A DNA stretch of 48,390 nt from positions 1 through 48,390 of the forward strand of contig CABYSX010000009.1 in NCBI GenBank assembly GCA_902521795.1, read 5' to 3'. The notes beneath the pieces were generated by a model. It made no database searches and had not been told where the DNA came from. It saw only the letters and a program-made list of their open reading frames with translations. The stretch comes from an uncultured Alphaproteobacteria bacterium. GTDB taxonomy: Bacteria > Pseudomonadota > Alphaproteobacteria > HIMB59. This document shows positions 34,154-42,789 of the stretch, piece after piece (positions within the stretch are counted from its first letter, which is position 1; the number at the start of each line of letters is the position of its first letter). The position numbers were made by a program, and so were the translations under genes.

Positions 34154-34792
34154 GTGTCTAAGGTTATTACCATCGCTCAACAAAAAGGAGGCTCTGGAAA
34201 AACCACTATAGCTGCAAATTTAGCTGCTGTTTATTCTCTAAAAAATAATTTATCTACCACATTACTCGACACAGACCCTCAAGGTAGTTTAGGTAAGTGG
34301 TTTCTTACCAGAAATGAAAAACTTAAAAATAAAAATACGATTCAGTTTAAAACAGCAAGCCTTTGGGGCGCCCAGTATGAGGCTAAATCATTAAAAGAAA
34401 AATCTGATTTAGTAATAATTGATACTCCTCCCAAAATTGATGCTGATGGAAGACCAGCAATTGAAATAGCTGACCTTGTTATTATACCAATATCTCCCTC
34501 TCAAGTAGATTTTTGGGCCACAGAGTCCATAATTGAATTAGCAAAAAGAGAAAAAAGAGAGATCTTAATTCTTATTAATAGAGCAAACGCTAAATCTAAA
34601 CTTATTCAAGAAGCGCATAAATTTGTCAATAAAATGAATGTTAAAAAAGCAAAGACAATTTTAGGTAATAGACAAATTTTTGTATCATCTATGGGATTAG
34701 GGTTAACAGTGGTAGAAAAACAAAGAACTGGAAAAGGGTGTTTGGAAATGTTGGCTCTAGCGAAAGAGATACAGTCATTTTTGAAATTTTAA
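34154..34792 (+). CDS. ParA-family ATPase, VirC1/ParF-like
   Basis: 212-residue deviant-Walker ATPase: KGGSGKTTIAANLAAVY at 11-27, LLDTDPQGSLGKWF, VIIDTPPKIDADGRPAIEIADLVIIPISPS. Begins with GTG at 34154 (no ATG fits; the family opening SKVITIAQQKGGSGKTT follows directly) and lacks a clear Shine-Dalgarno. No ParB and no parS-like repeat are visible beside it, so it is an orphan. Such short ParA proteins position cell components or plasmids; chromosomal orphans in alphaproteobacteria are of unclear role. The next gene, 15 bp on, encodes a small protein that might be its partner. Confidence 0.88.
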   Translation: MSKVITIAQQKGGSGKTTIAANLAAVYSLKNNLSTTLLDTDPQGSLGKWFLTRNEKLKNKNTIQFKTASLWGAQYEAKSLKEKSDLVIIDTPPKIDADGRPAIEIADLVIIPISPSQVDFWATESIIELAKREKREILILINRANAKSKLIQEAHKFVNKMNVKKAKTILGNRQIFVSSMGLGLTVVEKQRTGKGCLEMLALAKEIQSFLKF

Positions 34793-34807
34793 ATTTTAAT
34801 TAATTAT

Positions 34808-35257
34808 ATGAATGAAGAAATAGATAACGGACAATTACATGACATATGTTCAAGATTATTGAAAGGTTTCATTAATTGGATTGAAATAAATGATAGCAAA
34901 GAAAAAGCATCAATTCTCGATAATGCATTTCAATTTAAAACATCTATCCTAGAACAAGATAAATCAACACTTCAAAAAAAATACTTTATATCACCACAGA
35001 ATTTATCAAAAAAAGAAGCAAGTGCTCTCTTGCTCCAGTGGAAAGATACTTTTTCCACATTAGTTAATTCAAATGTAGATAGATTATCAAAGGACTCTTT
35101 TAAGATTTGGTTTTTAAGTTTAGCATCATATTCGATTCCAGAATTAGAAAAGGATGCAAATGAACTATGGTCAAAACTTTTAGAGGGTGTTGAATATTGT
35201 AATAAATTTTCCATTAAAGATGTTCCATATCCGCTCAACACTATTTCAAAGAACTAA
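34808..35257 (+). CDS. Small hypothetical protein after ParA-like gene
   Basis: 149 residues, predicted mostly alpha-helical, acidic at the start (MNEEIDNGQLHDICSRLL), with KKEASALLLQWKDTFSTLV and SYSIPELEKDANELWSKLL. No signal peptide or membrane segment. I do not recognise the family. It follows the ParA-like gene by 15 bp, so it may share its transcript and perhaps its function. The intact frame, compact spacing and normal composition support a real gene. Confidence 0.65.
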   Translation: MNEEIDNGQLHDICSRLLKGFINWIEINDSKEKASILDNAFQFKTSILEQDKSTLQKKYFISPQNLSKKEASALLLQWKDTFSTLVNSNVDRLSKDSFKIWFLSLASYSIPELEKDANELWSKLLEGVEYCNKFSIKDVPYPLNTISKN

Positions 35258-35261
35258 ATCA

Positions 35262-35864
35262 ATGTTAAAATCCATTATGTTTAAGACATTATTCACGGTT
35301 AGCATGTTTTTTTGTTTGAATGTACAATCAAATGAGCTTTTTGGTTATAAACTTTATGAGGACATTCTAAAATATGAAAATGACGGTAGTATTAAATTAA
35401 AAAAAGGTAATATTGAGAGCATCTCTATCAACGAGGGTAACGTCTTAATAGCTAATAAATACCTTAATGAATACATATTAAAATCTACAAAAACAGGAAA
35501 TATTTATGAAATTCATGGATCAAATAATCTATTGCAATTAAGTCCTGTTGAGTGCCTTGGCATCCAAGATAGTTTTATTAATTCATTTCAAAAGAAAAAC
35601 ATTGAATCATTTCGAACAGAAGTAAGACAATTTCCAAATAAACTTAAAAGTAAAACAACTTGGGAAATTTATCTTAGCAATAGATCTAACAATAGTGAGT
35701 TAATTTTTTCGGTTACTTGTGACTATAGCTTCAATAATAGGAGAATGGATATAATTTTAAGTGATGGCAATTATTTAAGTGATGAAAATTCAAAGTATGA
35801 AAATTTACTTGATGAAAATAAAGAAAATATTTCTAAAGAAGAAATTGATACTAGTGGAATTTAG
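35262..35864 (+). CDS. Hypothetical secreted protein
   Basis: 200 residues from the ATG at 35262; an in-frame ATG at 35187 lies within the preceding gene and would spoil the signal peptide. The N-terminus MLKSIMFKTLFTVSMFFCLNVQSNE reads as a Sec signal peptide. The mature part is hydrophilic, with two Cys (SPVECLGIQ and VTCDYSF) that could pair, and an Asp/Glu/Asn-rich tail. No family recognised. Its 3' end overlaps a small opposite-strand gene by 14 bp. Confidence 0.6.
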   Translation: MLKSIMFKTLFTVSMFFCLNVQSNELFGYKLYEDILKYENDGSIKLKKGNIESISINEGNVLIANKYLNEYILKSTKTGNIYEIHGSNNLLQLSPVECLGIQDSFINSFQKKNIESFRTEVRQFPNKLKSKTTWEIYLSNRSNNSELIFSVTCDYSFNNRRMDIILSDGNYLSDENSKYENLLDENKENISKEEIDTSGI

Positions 35865-36078
35865 TAACTAGAGATAACATATTGATAATTATATAAGACT
35901 TTATGTCAGATTTTAGTTGATCATAAGTCTCAGGTAATTTATCACTAAGCTGGAAGGCAAAGTCTATAATCTCATAAGCTTCCTCTTTCCTCATATAAAT
36001 CTCATTACATAAATCAATTGCTAGTTTTTCTCTTACTAATATTAAGGCTGCTAAAGACCTTTTTTGAACTCTTATCAT
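35851..36078 (-). CDS. Small hypothetical protein (75 aa)
   Basis: 75 residues, helical, starting MIRVQKRSLAALILVREKLAIDL. Its ATG is 1 bp after the stop of the lysine-rich secreted-protein gene, consistent with coupling, and it would be the last gene of the long leftward operon. No family recognised. The 14-bp overlap with the convergent gene's end and short length keep confidence modest. Confidence 0.5.
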   Translation of the reverse strand: MIRVQKRSLAALILVREKLAIDLCNEIYMRKEEAYEIIDFAFQLSDKLPETYDQLKSDIKSYIIINMLSLVTKFH

Positions 36079-36079
36079 A

Positions 36080-36622
36080 TTAGTCTTTTTTTGTAGGCTT
36101 CTTGAGTTTCATCCCAGTTCCACCAAGTTGCATACCGCCAGAGCCTTTACATAAACTTTTCTTTTCTTTGTCACATTTTTCTATTTTCTTCTCTTCTTTT
36201 TTAACAACCTCTTTTTCTTCTTTCTTTTCTTTAGGTTTTACATCCTTATTTACAATTTTTGCATCAGAGGAAGGCTCGACATTTTTAACTGTATTGACAG
36301 ATCCAACCTGGATATTGGAGAGCATTTCTATTATTTGATCTTGTTTTGATTGTTTATCACTCTGTTTTGCTTTCCAAGATTTTGGTAGTTTTAAATCGAT
36401 ACAACTCTCAGAACCACAAAAAAGGACATCCCCAGTTTCATTATCAAATAAAAAACCACCGCAATTTTCAACACCTTTTTGAGTGCAATTTGGGATATGC
36501 ATCTCATACTCTGCATTCAAATTCACCGATAATAATGGCAAACTTAAAAGAAGTGCAAAAATATATCTCATCAACTTATAATGTATCATTTGTAGAAAAA
36601 TTTTTCTAAATCTTTTATTCAT
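36080..36622 (-). CDS. Hypothetical secreted protein with Lys/Glu-rich tail
   Basis: 180 residues from the ATG at 36622, which has GGAGAGAG upstream; an alternative ATG at 36571 gives a cleaner signal peptide (MRYIFALLLSLPLLSVNLNA). The mature N-terminal part has a small Cys-rich region with paired cysteines (NCTQKGVENCGGFLF, LFCGSESCIDL), then a long Lys/Glu low-complexity stretch and a last segment with two Cys and Gly-rich KGSGGMQLGGTGMKL. Likely periplasmic. It overlaps the GST gene end by 8 bp. Family not recognised. Confidence 0.6.
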   Translation of the reverse strand: MNKRFRKIFLQMIHYKLMRYIFALLLSLPLLSVNLNAEYEMHIPNCTQKGVENCGGFLFDNETGDVLFCGSESCIDLKLPKSWKAKQSDKQSKQDQIIEMLSNIQVGSVNTVKNVEPSSDAKIVNKDVKPKEKKEEKEVVKKEEKKIEKCDKEKKSLCKGSGGMQLGGTGMKLKKPTKKD

Positions 36623-37229
36623 ACTTAAAACTCTCTCCAGGTAATGTAGATTTCATGAAATCATTCTTGGTAATTTTTTCTAACCATTTTTTTAATTTAA
36701 TATTATTTTCTCCCCAAGTATCAGTAAATCTAAAAGATGTATAGTCTAATGCACATGCAACAGAGATTTGATCAATTGTTAAATTGTCAGTTACAAACTC
36801 ATCATATTTTCCCTCAATCCAATCAATGGATCTTAAAATTTTTTTCTCATATCGTTCTATAGATATTTGTCTTTGCTCTAATTCTGGTATAGCTGACATC
36901 TCTATATAACGATTAACCGCATTTTCCATAATCCCATTTGAAACACTTATCATTGTCATACTTTCCCAATAACGATTTTTTGGATATATAGAGTCTTTTT
37001 TTGAAATACTATCAAAGTACAAACAAATATTATCACTGTCTGTGATCGTTTTATCACCAACTATTAAAGTAGGAACTTGTCTTAATGGATTGAATTCATC
37101 TAGAAATCTTGATTTATAAATATTTATCTTTTCTTCTTTGTGAGCTACGTCTAGTACAAGAGCAGATACTTTACATTTTCTTCCAAAAGGAGAAGTAGGC
37201 CCATTATATAGTAGTGGTATATCTGACAT
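36615..37229 (-). CDS. Glutathione S-transferase family protein
   Basis: 204 residues: thioredoxin-like N-terminal domain (LLYNGPTSPFGRKCKVSALV; Ser in SPFGRK as likely glutathione-activating residue; RQVPTLIVGDKTITDSDNIC with the cis-Pro and glutathione-binding Asp-Ser) and a helical C-terminal domain from about residue 85. Cytosolic. Its ATG directly follows the stop of the biotin-carrier gene, so it belongs to the same leftward operon as the pxp genes. Whether it has an enzymatic role there or only rides along is unknown. Confidence 0.88.
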   Translation of the reverse strand: MSDIPLLYNGPTSPFGRKCKVSALVLDVAHKEEKINIYKSRFLDEFNPLRQVPTLIVGDKTITDSDNICLYFDSISKKDSIYPKNRYWESMTMISVSNGIMENAVNRYIEMSAIPELEQRQISIERYEKKILRSIDWIEGKYDEFVTDNLTIDQISVACALDYTSFRFTDTWGENNIKLKKWLEKITKNDFMKSTLPGESFKYE

Positions 37230-37448
37230 TTAATCTATGACAATAGCAACAGTACCAGGGCTTACACCCTCTTGATCGTTCCTAATGTTAACTTGAGTTA
37301 TTGTCCCACTAACTGGTGCGTTATGATTGACCTCTGATTTCATAACTTCCATAATAAACAATATATCGCCTTCATTTACTTCATCACCGACTTCAACTAA
37401 AACTTTCCATATGTTACCAGGCACTGACGTTAAAACTTCTGTAGACAT
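37230..37448 (-). CDS. Biotin carboxyl carrier-like protein
   Basis: 72-residue single biotinyl domain: TSVPGNIWKVLVEVGDEVNEGD and the attachment motif EVMKSE with Lys37 (classical form is EAMKM), then APVSGTITQVNI. It would carry carboxybiotin made by the biotin carboxylase encoded on the other strand at 43572-45074. It follows pxpC by 1 bp. A stand-alone carrier of this kind is often seen with YcsF/KipI/KipA genes. Confidence 0.9.
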   Translation of the reverse strand: MSTEVLTSVPGNIWKVLVEVGDEVNEGDILFIMEVMKSEVNHNAPVSGTITQVNIRNDQEGVSPGTVAIVID

Positions 37449-37449
37449 A

Positions 37450-38418
37450 TTATAAAATACTTCCCATTGAGCAAATGGAGGTTTGCTCAGATCTCATCTC
37501 CTGCGCCTCTTGCACACTAATTTCTGTAAACTTAAATTTTTCATTTGGTTTTGCTTGTCCTAATTTCCAAAAAGAGGCCGATGGAACAGTAAAAGGTACA
37601 ATAAATCCACCCATACTGGGCCCATCATTTACAAGTATTATCGGTGTTTGACCTGCCAAATTAATACCACCAATTGGATAGCCCTGATCGATGATATTTG
37701 AGGGTTCATAGCCATGTTCAGGTGATTTATTTGTAGCTTTTTCAGTAAAAGTTAAAGTGGGTCCGTCTAACCTAAATCCAGTGCGATCACTTCTTGCTTG
37801 AAGTTTCCACTCTGCATTTAGAAATGTGTCATAACCTTCGTCATCAAGCCAATCATCATTTGGTCCTCTAACAACCTCAATTTCCCAAATACCACTATTA
37901 CTAATCTCTGGAATTGACTCAGTTCTAATTTTTCTGCCGCTCTTCCCATTTGATTGACCTAAAGGAACTCTTTGACCGTCTTTCAAAGCATGACCTTCAA
38001 TACCACCAACACCTGCTTTGTGAAAAGTTGATTGAGAGTTCAGCCATTTTTCCGACTCAATGCCTCCAGCAAAAGACACGTAAGATCTTGCTCCAGATAC
38101 TGTAAAACCCATTTCAAGAGTTTGTCCAGATTTTACTAAAACACTCTCCCACATAGGAATTGAATTACCATTTATTTTGGGTTGCATATCTGCACCACAA
38201 ACCGCAATCACGTGATCTTTTTCAAATTTTAAAGTTGGACCAGTGTACTGACACTCAAGCGCTGCGAAACTCTCCTCATTACCTACTAGTAAATTGGCAA
38301 GTCGAAAAGACCAACTATCCATTGGCCCTGAGGGAGGAAATCCTTGGTTAAGATATCCAACTCTCCCAGGATAATCTTGCACTGATGTTTCTAGTCCTTG
38401 TTTAATAACTTCAAACAT
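37450..38418 (-). CDS. pxpC: 5-oxoprolinase subunit C-like / KipA-type carboxyltransferase-like protein
   Basis: 322 residues of the AHS2 family: start FEVIKQGLETSVQDYPGRVGYLNQGFPPSGPMDSWSF, then LECQYTGPTLKFE, SGARSYVSFAGGIE, RSDRTGFRLDGPTL, IIDQGYPIGGINLAGQTPIIL and DGPSMGGF, all diagnostic. With PxpA and PxpB it forms the prokaryotic ATP-dependent 5-oxoprolinase. AHS2 is also part of biotin-dependent urea carboxylase, so a carboxylase role with the nearby biotin genes is possible. Confidence 0.92.
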   Translation of the reverse strand: MFEVIKQGLETSVQDYPGRVGYLNQGFPPSGPMDSWSFRLANLLVGNEESFAALECQYTGPTLKFEKDHVIAVCGADMQPKINGNSIPMWESVLVKSGQTLEMGFTVSGARSYVSFAGGIESEKWLNSQSTFHKAGVGGIEGHALKDGQRVPLGQSNGKSGRKIRTESIPEISNSGIWEIEVVRGPNDDWLDDEGYDTFLNAEWKLQARSDRTGFRLDGPTLTFTEKATNKSPEHGYEPSNIIDQGYPIGGINLAGQTPIILVNDGPSMGGFIVPFTVPSASFWKLGQAKPNEKFKFTEISVQEAQEMRSEQTSICSMGSIL

Positions 38419-39681
38419 TTAAAACTTTTTATTGTAATCTATCTTGGACAACCAGTTTTTGTATTTTTTTATAGAAAACTTATGCTCTTCAATTAAATCA
38501 TATCGATATGATTTATCCTCAACTTTTTTTTCAATCATTTCAAACTCATCATAATCACAAGGTACAAATTTAATTCTATCTCCTGGCCTAAATAGACAAA
38601 TACTATCTTTGAAAACATCAAAATTCTTGTCAGGATCCCAAATAGGTACAGGAGTCCTCCCAAAAATTTGATAACCTCCAGGTAGCCTATCAGGATAAAT
38701 AGCTGTGGACGATCCCCCCATACCCACAGTTCCTTTTGGTGTCCATGTTCTGGGTGGGTTATACTTTGGAGCGGTTAATTTGCACCTAGGGTCAAGCGGC
38801 ATTGTAAATGGTAAACCAGGCCAAAAACCAAGCGAAGCCACCCAATACTCAGTTCCAGAGTGAACTCTCACAAAATGATTGACATCATCTAATTGATTTA
38901 ATTCTGAAATGAACTCAGGATCTGGCTTTTTCATTGTGATTTTAGCTATATAGTCTTCAATTGCTTCTTTTGTCCATTTGTCAAGATAGACAGTCGGGAA
39001 ATGAAAAAGTCTGCTATTTACGACAGTATCATCATTATCTTTCATATCTTTAATCAATGATTTCAATTCATTAATTAAATCTCGATAGCCGATATCATCT
39101 GGATTGTAGTGAACTATCATTGAGGCAAAACATGGGAGTGTTTCGTAAACTCCCTTAATATTTGCTGTCTTAATTAAGTTTGATAGCCCCTGCGCTTTAA
39201 AGTTCAATTCTAAATTCATCACATTACCAAATTCTATTAATAAATACTTATCACCACCTGGTAAAAATTTTGGCTCAGGGTAAATTCCTTGAAAAATCTC
39301 TAAGGCTTTCTCTTTTGTTACATTTGAGTCCAAATTGGGATAAGAGCCGTCTTCATTTATATGCTTTTTTACAGATAGCTTACTTACATTTAATTTAGGT
39401 TGGGAAGTATTATGAGGATACATATTTTTAAAACTAGCATAATCATCGACATCGAGTTGAGAGTATAAAATATCATCAAGCTTTTTTGATTTATCTTGAG
39501 ACAGATGACTCTCTAAATTTTCAAATTTTGAAATCTCGTGATTTAAATAATTAAATTTTATATTGTTGTTTTCTTGTTGCGAGGAACCTATTTTGTTTTT
39601 TTTTAATAACTCATCTTTAGTATTGGTTAAATCTATTTGCTGAAATAAATCTAAATCTGTATTTTTATATTCTTGAACCAT
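38419..39681 (-). CDS. pxpB: 5-oxoprolinase subunit B-like / KipI-type protein with long N-terminal extension
   Basis: 420 residues against roughly 220-290 for the family. The AHS1 domain covers about 140-400: FLPGGDKYLLIEFG, VHYNPDDIGY, ASLGFWPGLPFTMPLDPRCK, KGTVGMGGSSTAIYPDRLPGGYQIFGRTPVPIWDP. The first about 115 residues are polar, Asn/Lys/Asp-rich and probably largely disordered, ending in a short helical KEKALEIFQGIYPEP. No signal peptide. The gene abuts pxpC directly. The extension is in frame and conserved in codon style, so not an obvious start error, though later Met or Val starts cannot be excluded. Confidence 0.88.
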   Translation of the reverse strand: MVQEYKNTDLDLFQQIDLTNTKDELLKKNKIGSSQQENNNIKFNYLNHEISKFENLESHLSQDKSKKLDDILYSQLDVDDYASFKNMYPHNTSQPKLNVSKLSVKKHINEDGSYPNLDSNVTKEKALEIFQGIYPEPKFLPGGDKYLLIEFGNVMNLELNFKAQGLSNLIKTANIKGVYETLPCFASMIVHYNPDDIGYRDLINELKSLIKDMKDNDDTVVNSRLFHFPTVYLDKWTKEAIEDYIAKITMKKPDPEFISELNQLDDVNHFVRVHSGTEYWVASLGFWPGLPFTMPLDPRCKLTAPKYNPPRTWTPKGTVGMGGSSTAIYPDRLPGGYQIFGRTPVPIWDPDKNFDVFKDSICLFRPGDRIKFVPCDYDEFEMIEKKVEDKSYRYDLIEEHKFSIKKYKNWLSKIDYNKKF

Positions 39682-39686
39682 TGAAT

Positions 39687-41471
39687 TTAAAAATATTTAA
39701 CTTTAATTTTTTCTTTGCTCTTAGTTTTATCTGTAAAATCTACTACTTTGACATTTGTAGGCACTGTCGGTTTAATAATTTTATTTTGAATTTCTGCATT
39801 ACTATTAGTTTTGCGATTTGAATTTTGCCCAGTTGATAAATTATTATCATTAGATTTTTTTTGAGTATGACCAAACATTCCCTCAAGGATAGTATTTGGA
39901 TTGATATCCTCTTTCTCAAAAGTCTCAAATATACTCCCATCCCTAAAAACTAGAACTCGATGACATAGTCCAATAAATTCCTCGAGTTCACTTGATAGAA
40001 ATATTGCTGTACCACCATCATTTACAAAAATTCTTAAGTGTTTATATAAGTCTCGTTTTGCGCCAACATCAATACCTCTCGCTGGATCGTTAAGTATCAG
40101 TATTTTTGGGGTTGTTGTGAAAGCTCTTGCAATCATGACTTTTTGCTGATTTCCCCCACTCAACGAGGTAATTAGATTATTTTTTGGACCTGTTTTAATA
40201 CTTAATCTCTCTACTTCCCAATCAAAAATACCATTTAATTCCATCCATTTAATAAAACCAATAAACCCACCAGACGTTTTAGATTGTTTTCCCTTGTATA
40301 ATGGAATGACCATATTTTCATATATGCTCATGTTAGGAAAAATACCCTCTTTTTTTCTATCTCCAGATACGTATCCAACTCCACTTTTCTTGGCATCTAA
40401 CAAGCTATTTACAGTTGTATAATCTTTCTTTGTTCTTTCTCGTTCCTCATCAGACTGTTTAACAATTACTTCTCCGCTAAGTGGTTGATCGATACCGGCG
40501 AGAGCCTTAACAAAATTATCTTGTCCTTGTCCATCAAGTCCTGTGACTCCAAGTATCTCACCTTTTGGAAGGTCAAAGTTAATAACATCTCCATTGTCCC
40601 AAACTTTTAAATCTTTAGCAGATAGAACTATTTCATCTGAGATTGAGTCTGGAGGTGTAGCTTTTATTTCTGATGCTGTAGAAAATTTTTTATCACCTGT
40701 CATGAGACCGAGAAGATTTTTCTCAGTAATTTCATCTCCTGCTAAAACTCCAACATCAACCCCGTCTCTCATAACCGTTGCTCTATCACTTATCCTTACT
40801 AACTCTGCAATTCTGTGAGTTACTATAAAAATTGCTGCACCTTGATCTCTTAATGTTCTCATTTTTGCAAAAAGTCTTTCTGTAGAGTCAAAATCGAGTG
40901 CAGCTGATGACTCATCTAAAATTAGTACTTTAGGATTTCTTAAAAATGCTCTACCAATTGTTATCCAAGCTTTCATACCAAGCGATAATTGACTTGCTAT
41001 TGTATATGGATCTACAAATTCACCAGATAGCTCTAACATTATGGAAGCTGCTTTTTCGACCCTATCTCGATGTGCTAATTTTTTCCCAAAAAAAGAGTCA
41101 TAACCAATAAATAAATTTTCATAAACAGTTGCTTCTTCAGCTATCATCACTTCTTGGAAAACTGTAGCGATACCGACTCTTTGGGCTTCAATTGGTGAAT
41201 TGGGTGATTGCCCCATGATAGATACTTTTCCTTTGTCCAAAGGCAAAACTCCTGAGATCACCTTTGCCAATGTACTTTTACCACATCCATTGCCACCAAC
41301 AATGGCGTGGATTTCACCAAAGTTTGCTTTGAAATTAACTCCGTTTAAAGCTTTTGTTACACCAAAGGATTTAGATGCATCTTGAACGTAAATATCTCCC
41401 CCAACCTTGGAGGTGTTAGACTGCGCCCCATTCCCGTTTGGGGCACTGTCTAAAGTTTTTTCTTCATTCAT
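39687..41471 (-). CDS. Double-domain ABC sugar importer ATPase of third importer
   Basis: 594 residues with two nucleotide-binding domains and extra ends. NBD1: Walker A GGNGCGKSTLAK, degenerate signature LSLGMKAWITIGRAF, Walker B VLILDESSAALDF. NBD2: degenerate Walker A (GLDGQGQDNFVKAL), intact signature LSGGNQQKVMIARAF, and ILILNDPARGIDVGA with Asn-Asp in place of Asp-Glu. About 27 residues precede NBD1 and about 75 Asn/Lys/Ser-rich residues follow NBD2; RbsA-type proteins average about 500. It is downstream of its binding protein (12-bp gap), while the permeases lie on the opposite strand. Confidence 0.92.
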   Translation of the reverse strand: MNEEKTLDSAPNGNGAQSNTSKVGGDIYVQDASKSFGVTKALNGVNFKANFGEIHAIVGGNGCGKSTLAKVISGVLPLDKGKVSIMGQSPNSPIEAQRVGIATVFQEVMIAEEATVYENLFIGYDSFFGKKLAHRDRVEKAASIMLELSGEFVDPYTIASQLSLGMKAWITIGRAFLRNPKVLILDESSAALDFDSTERLFAKMRTLRDQGAAIFIVTHRIAELVRISDRATVMRDGVDVGVLAGDEITEKNLLGLMTGDKKFSTASEIKATPPDSISDEIVLSAKDLKVWDNGDVINFDLPKGEILGVTGLDGQGQDNFVKALAGIDQPLSGEVIVKQSDEERERTKKDYTTVNSLLDAKKSGVGYVSGDRKKEGIFPNMSIYENMVIPLYKGKQSKTSGGFIGFIKWMELNGIFDWEVERLSIKTGPKNNLITSLSGGNQQKVMIARAFTTTPKILILNDPARGIDVGAKRDLYKHLRIFVNDGGTAIFLSSELEEFIGLCHRVLVFRDGSIFETFEKEDINPNTILEGMFGHTQKKSNDNNLSTGQNSNRKTNSNAEIQNKIIKPTVPTNVKVVDFTDKTKSKEKIKVKYF

Positions 41472-41483
41472 TAATTACTTAAA

Positions 41484-42644
41484 TTAAAGTAATGCTTCTC
41501 CATTATCAAAGAAGTTATTTAAGTATTCATCACTTGCCCAGTTTTCAATTCCAACAGTTCTAAACTCACTTGAGTTTCTGTCACAATCTTCAGGAACAAA
41601 AGACTGAATTGTCTCTACATCTTCTTCATATGGAGGAACTAAAATAGATTGGATTTTTAGACCCTGACCTTTCATAGTTCTGAGAAGAACATTCATCGCA
41701 AACTCTGCATCGTCTCCTGGAGGCCATGCATAGACAGCTCTATCGATGAAGTCTGGATTGTTTCTCCAATAACAGAATGCTCCGATTTCTCCACCTAAAG
41801 CCATAGGTACCATAGGTCTTCCTGATGACTCCAGAGCATTAAGTGCTCCTGACTCACCTGAAGACTGAACTGCAAAACCATCAACTTGAGTTGTATTAGC
41901 TGATAGCCATTTTTGAAGTTCGGCTTGTGCTATTTGTGGGGTCCACATGTGTGCAATTTCTGCAACAACAGTAATGTCTGGATATTCTGCAAAACCGTCT
42001 AGCATACCTTGGTGCTGTGAGTCGGATGCTGATGTTCCTGGAATACCTTCCATGATCACAACGTTACCTTCTCCACCAATGGTCTCAGCTAACCATTGTG
42101 CGATGTAATATCCGGTTAATTTATAATTAACTGATGTGCTAATCGCATACTCTGAAGTTAAATAACCTGTCATTGATGCAGTTGGAACACCTTTTCCATA
42201 TGCATATTCAATTGTTGGATTTAAAGCGACAGGATTTGAGCAACAGACTATTAATCCATCAACTCCTTGATCAGTTAACTGTCTCATTTGTTGAATTTGA
42301 ACTGCGTCTTTTAGGTTCGATTGTGTAACAACGATATCATTAAGAATACCTGCTTCCTTCATTTTAGGTAAGTAGTCACCGTATAATCTCTCCATCACAC
42401 CTTTTCTCCATAGATTACCTGCGTAAGAGCTTGCATAACCAATAGTCCAAGGAAGCGGTCTATCACTTTTCCAATCTCTGTATACACTTTCGCCAAGTGG
42501 CTGGTTAGGATCCATAAAGTCAGGATTATAAACGAAGTCTCTAATGTCAGCTGGAATTTCATCTAAGATGTCTGCATTTAAGTTACCTGCAACACCAACA
42601 AAACTAACAGCTAAAATAGCTATGAACTTTTTAAGCAATGTCAT
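41484..42644 (-). CDS. Periplasmic binding protein of third ribose-type importer
   Basis: 386 residues with signal peptide MTLLKKFIAILAVSFVGVAG NLNA, cleaved before DILDEIP. Ribose-type fold: WTIGYASSYAGNLWRKGVME, VDGLIVCCSNPVALNP, GKGVPTASMTGY, NVVIMEGIPGTSASDSQHQGM, VDGFAVQSSGESGAL. It has an N-terminal extension of about 40 residues before the first strand and is longer than most. A strong Shine-Dalgarno (CCTCCTT on the plus strand, 42653-42659) precedes it. Divergent from pxpA; the ligand might relate to the oxoproline/carboxylase genes around it, but this is guesswork. Confidence 0.9.
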   Translation of the reverse strand: MTLLKKFIAILAVSFVGVAGNLNADILDEIPADIRDFVYNPDFMDPNQPLGESVYRDWKSDRPLPWTIGYASSYAGNLWRKGVMERLYGDYLPKMKEAGILNDIVVTQSNLKDAVQIQQMRQLTDQGVDGLIVCCSNPVALNPTIEYAYGKGVPTASMTGYLTSEYAISTSVNYKLTGYYIAQWLAETIGGEGNVVIMEGIPGTSASDSQHQGMLDGFAEYPDITVVAEIAHMWTPQIAQAELQKWLSANTTQVDGFAVQSSGESGALNALESSGRPMVPMALGGEIGAFCYWRNNPDFIDRAVYAWPPGDDAEFAMNVLLRTMKGQGLKIQSILVPPYEEDVETIQSFVPEDCDRNSSEFRTVGIENWASDEYLNNFFDNGEALL

Positions 42645-42652
42645 AGTTTTAT

Positions 42653-42673
42653 CCTCCTTACTTATATATAAGT
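42653..42673 (-). promoter_or_regulatory. Shine-Dalgarno and adjoining 14-bp palindrome before the third binding-protein gene
   Basis: AAGGAGG (minus strand, 42653-42659) lies next to a perfect palindrome ACTTATATATAAGT at 42660-42673. In RNA the palindrome could form a weak hairpin just upstream of the ribosome-binding site, or in DNA act as an operator. Confidence 0.4.
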
Positions 42674-42715
42674 GTTATTATAATATCTAAATTATCAAAA
42701 AAGTTATCAAAATTG

Positions 42716-42730
42716 TTCCAACATGTGGAA
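42716..42730 (+). promoter_or_regulatory. Inverted repeat in the divergent binding-protein/pxpA region
   Basis: Arms TTCCA / TGGAA around a 5-base centre, roughly midway in the 145-bp gap between the leftward binding protein and rightward pxpA. A possible shared operator. No matching copy was noticed elsewhere in the window. Confidence 0.35.
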
Positions 42731-42789
42731 AAGATTTTCACATAAAAGCCTTATTTTCTGTAAATTAGTTATGAGAAGGAATTTTTATT

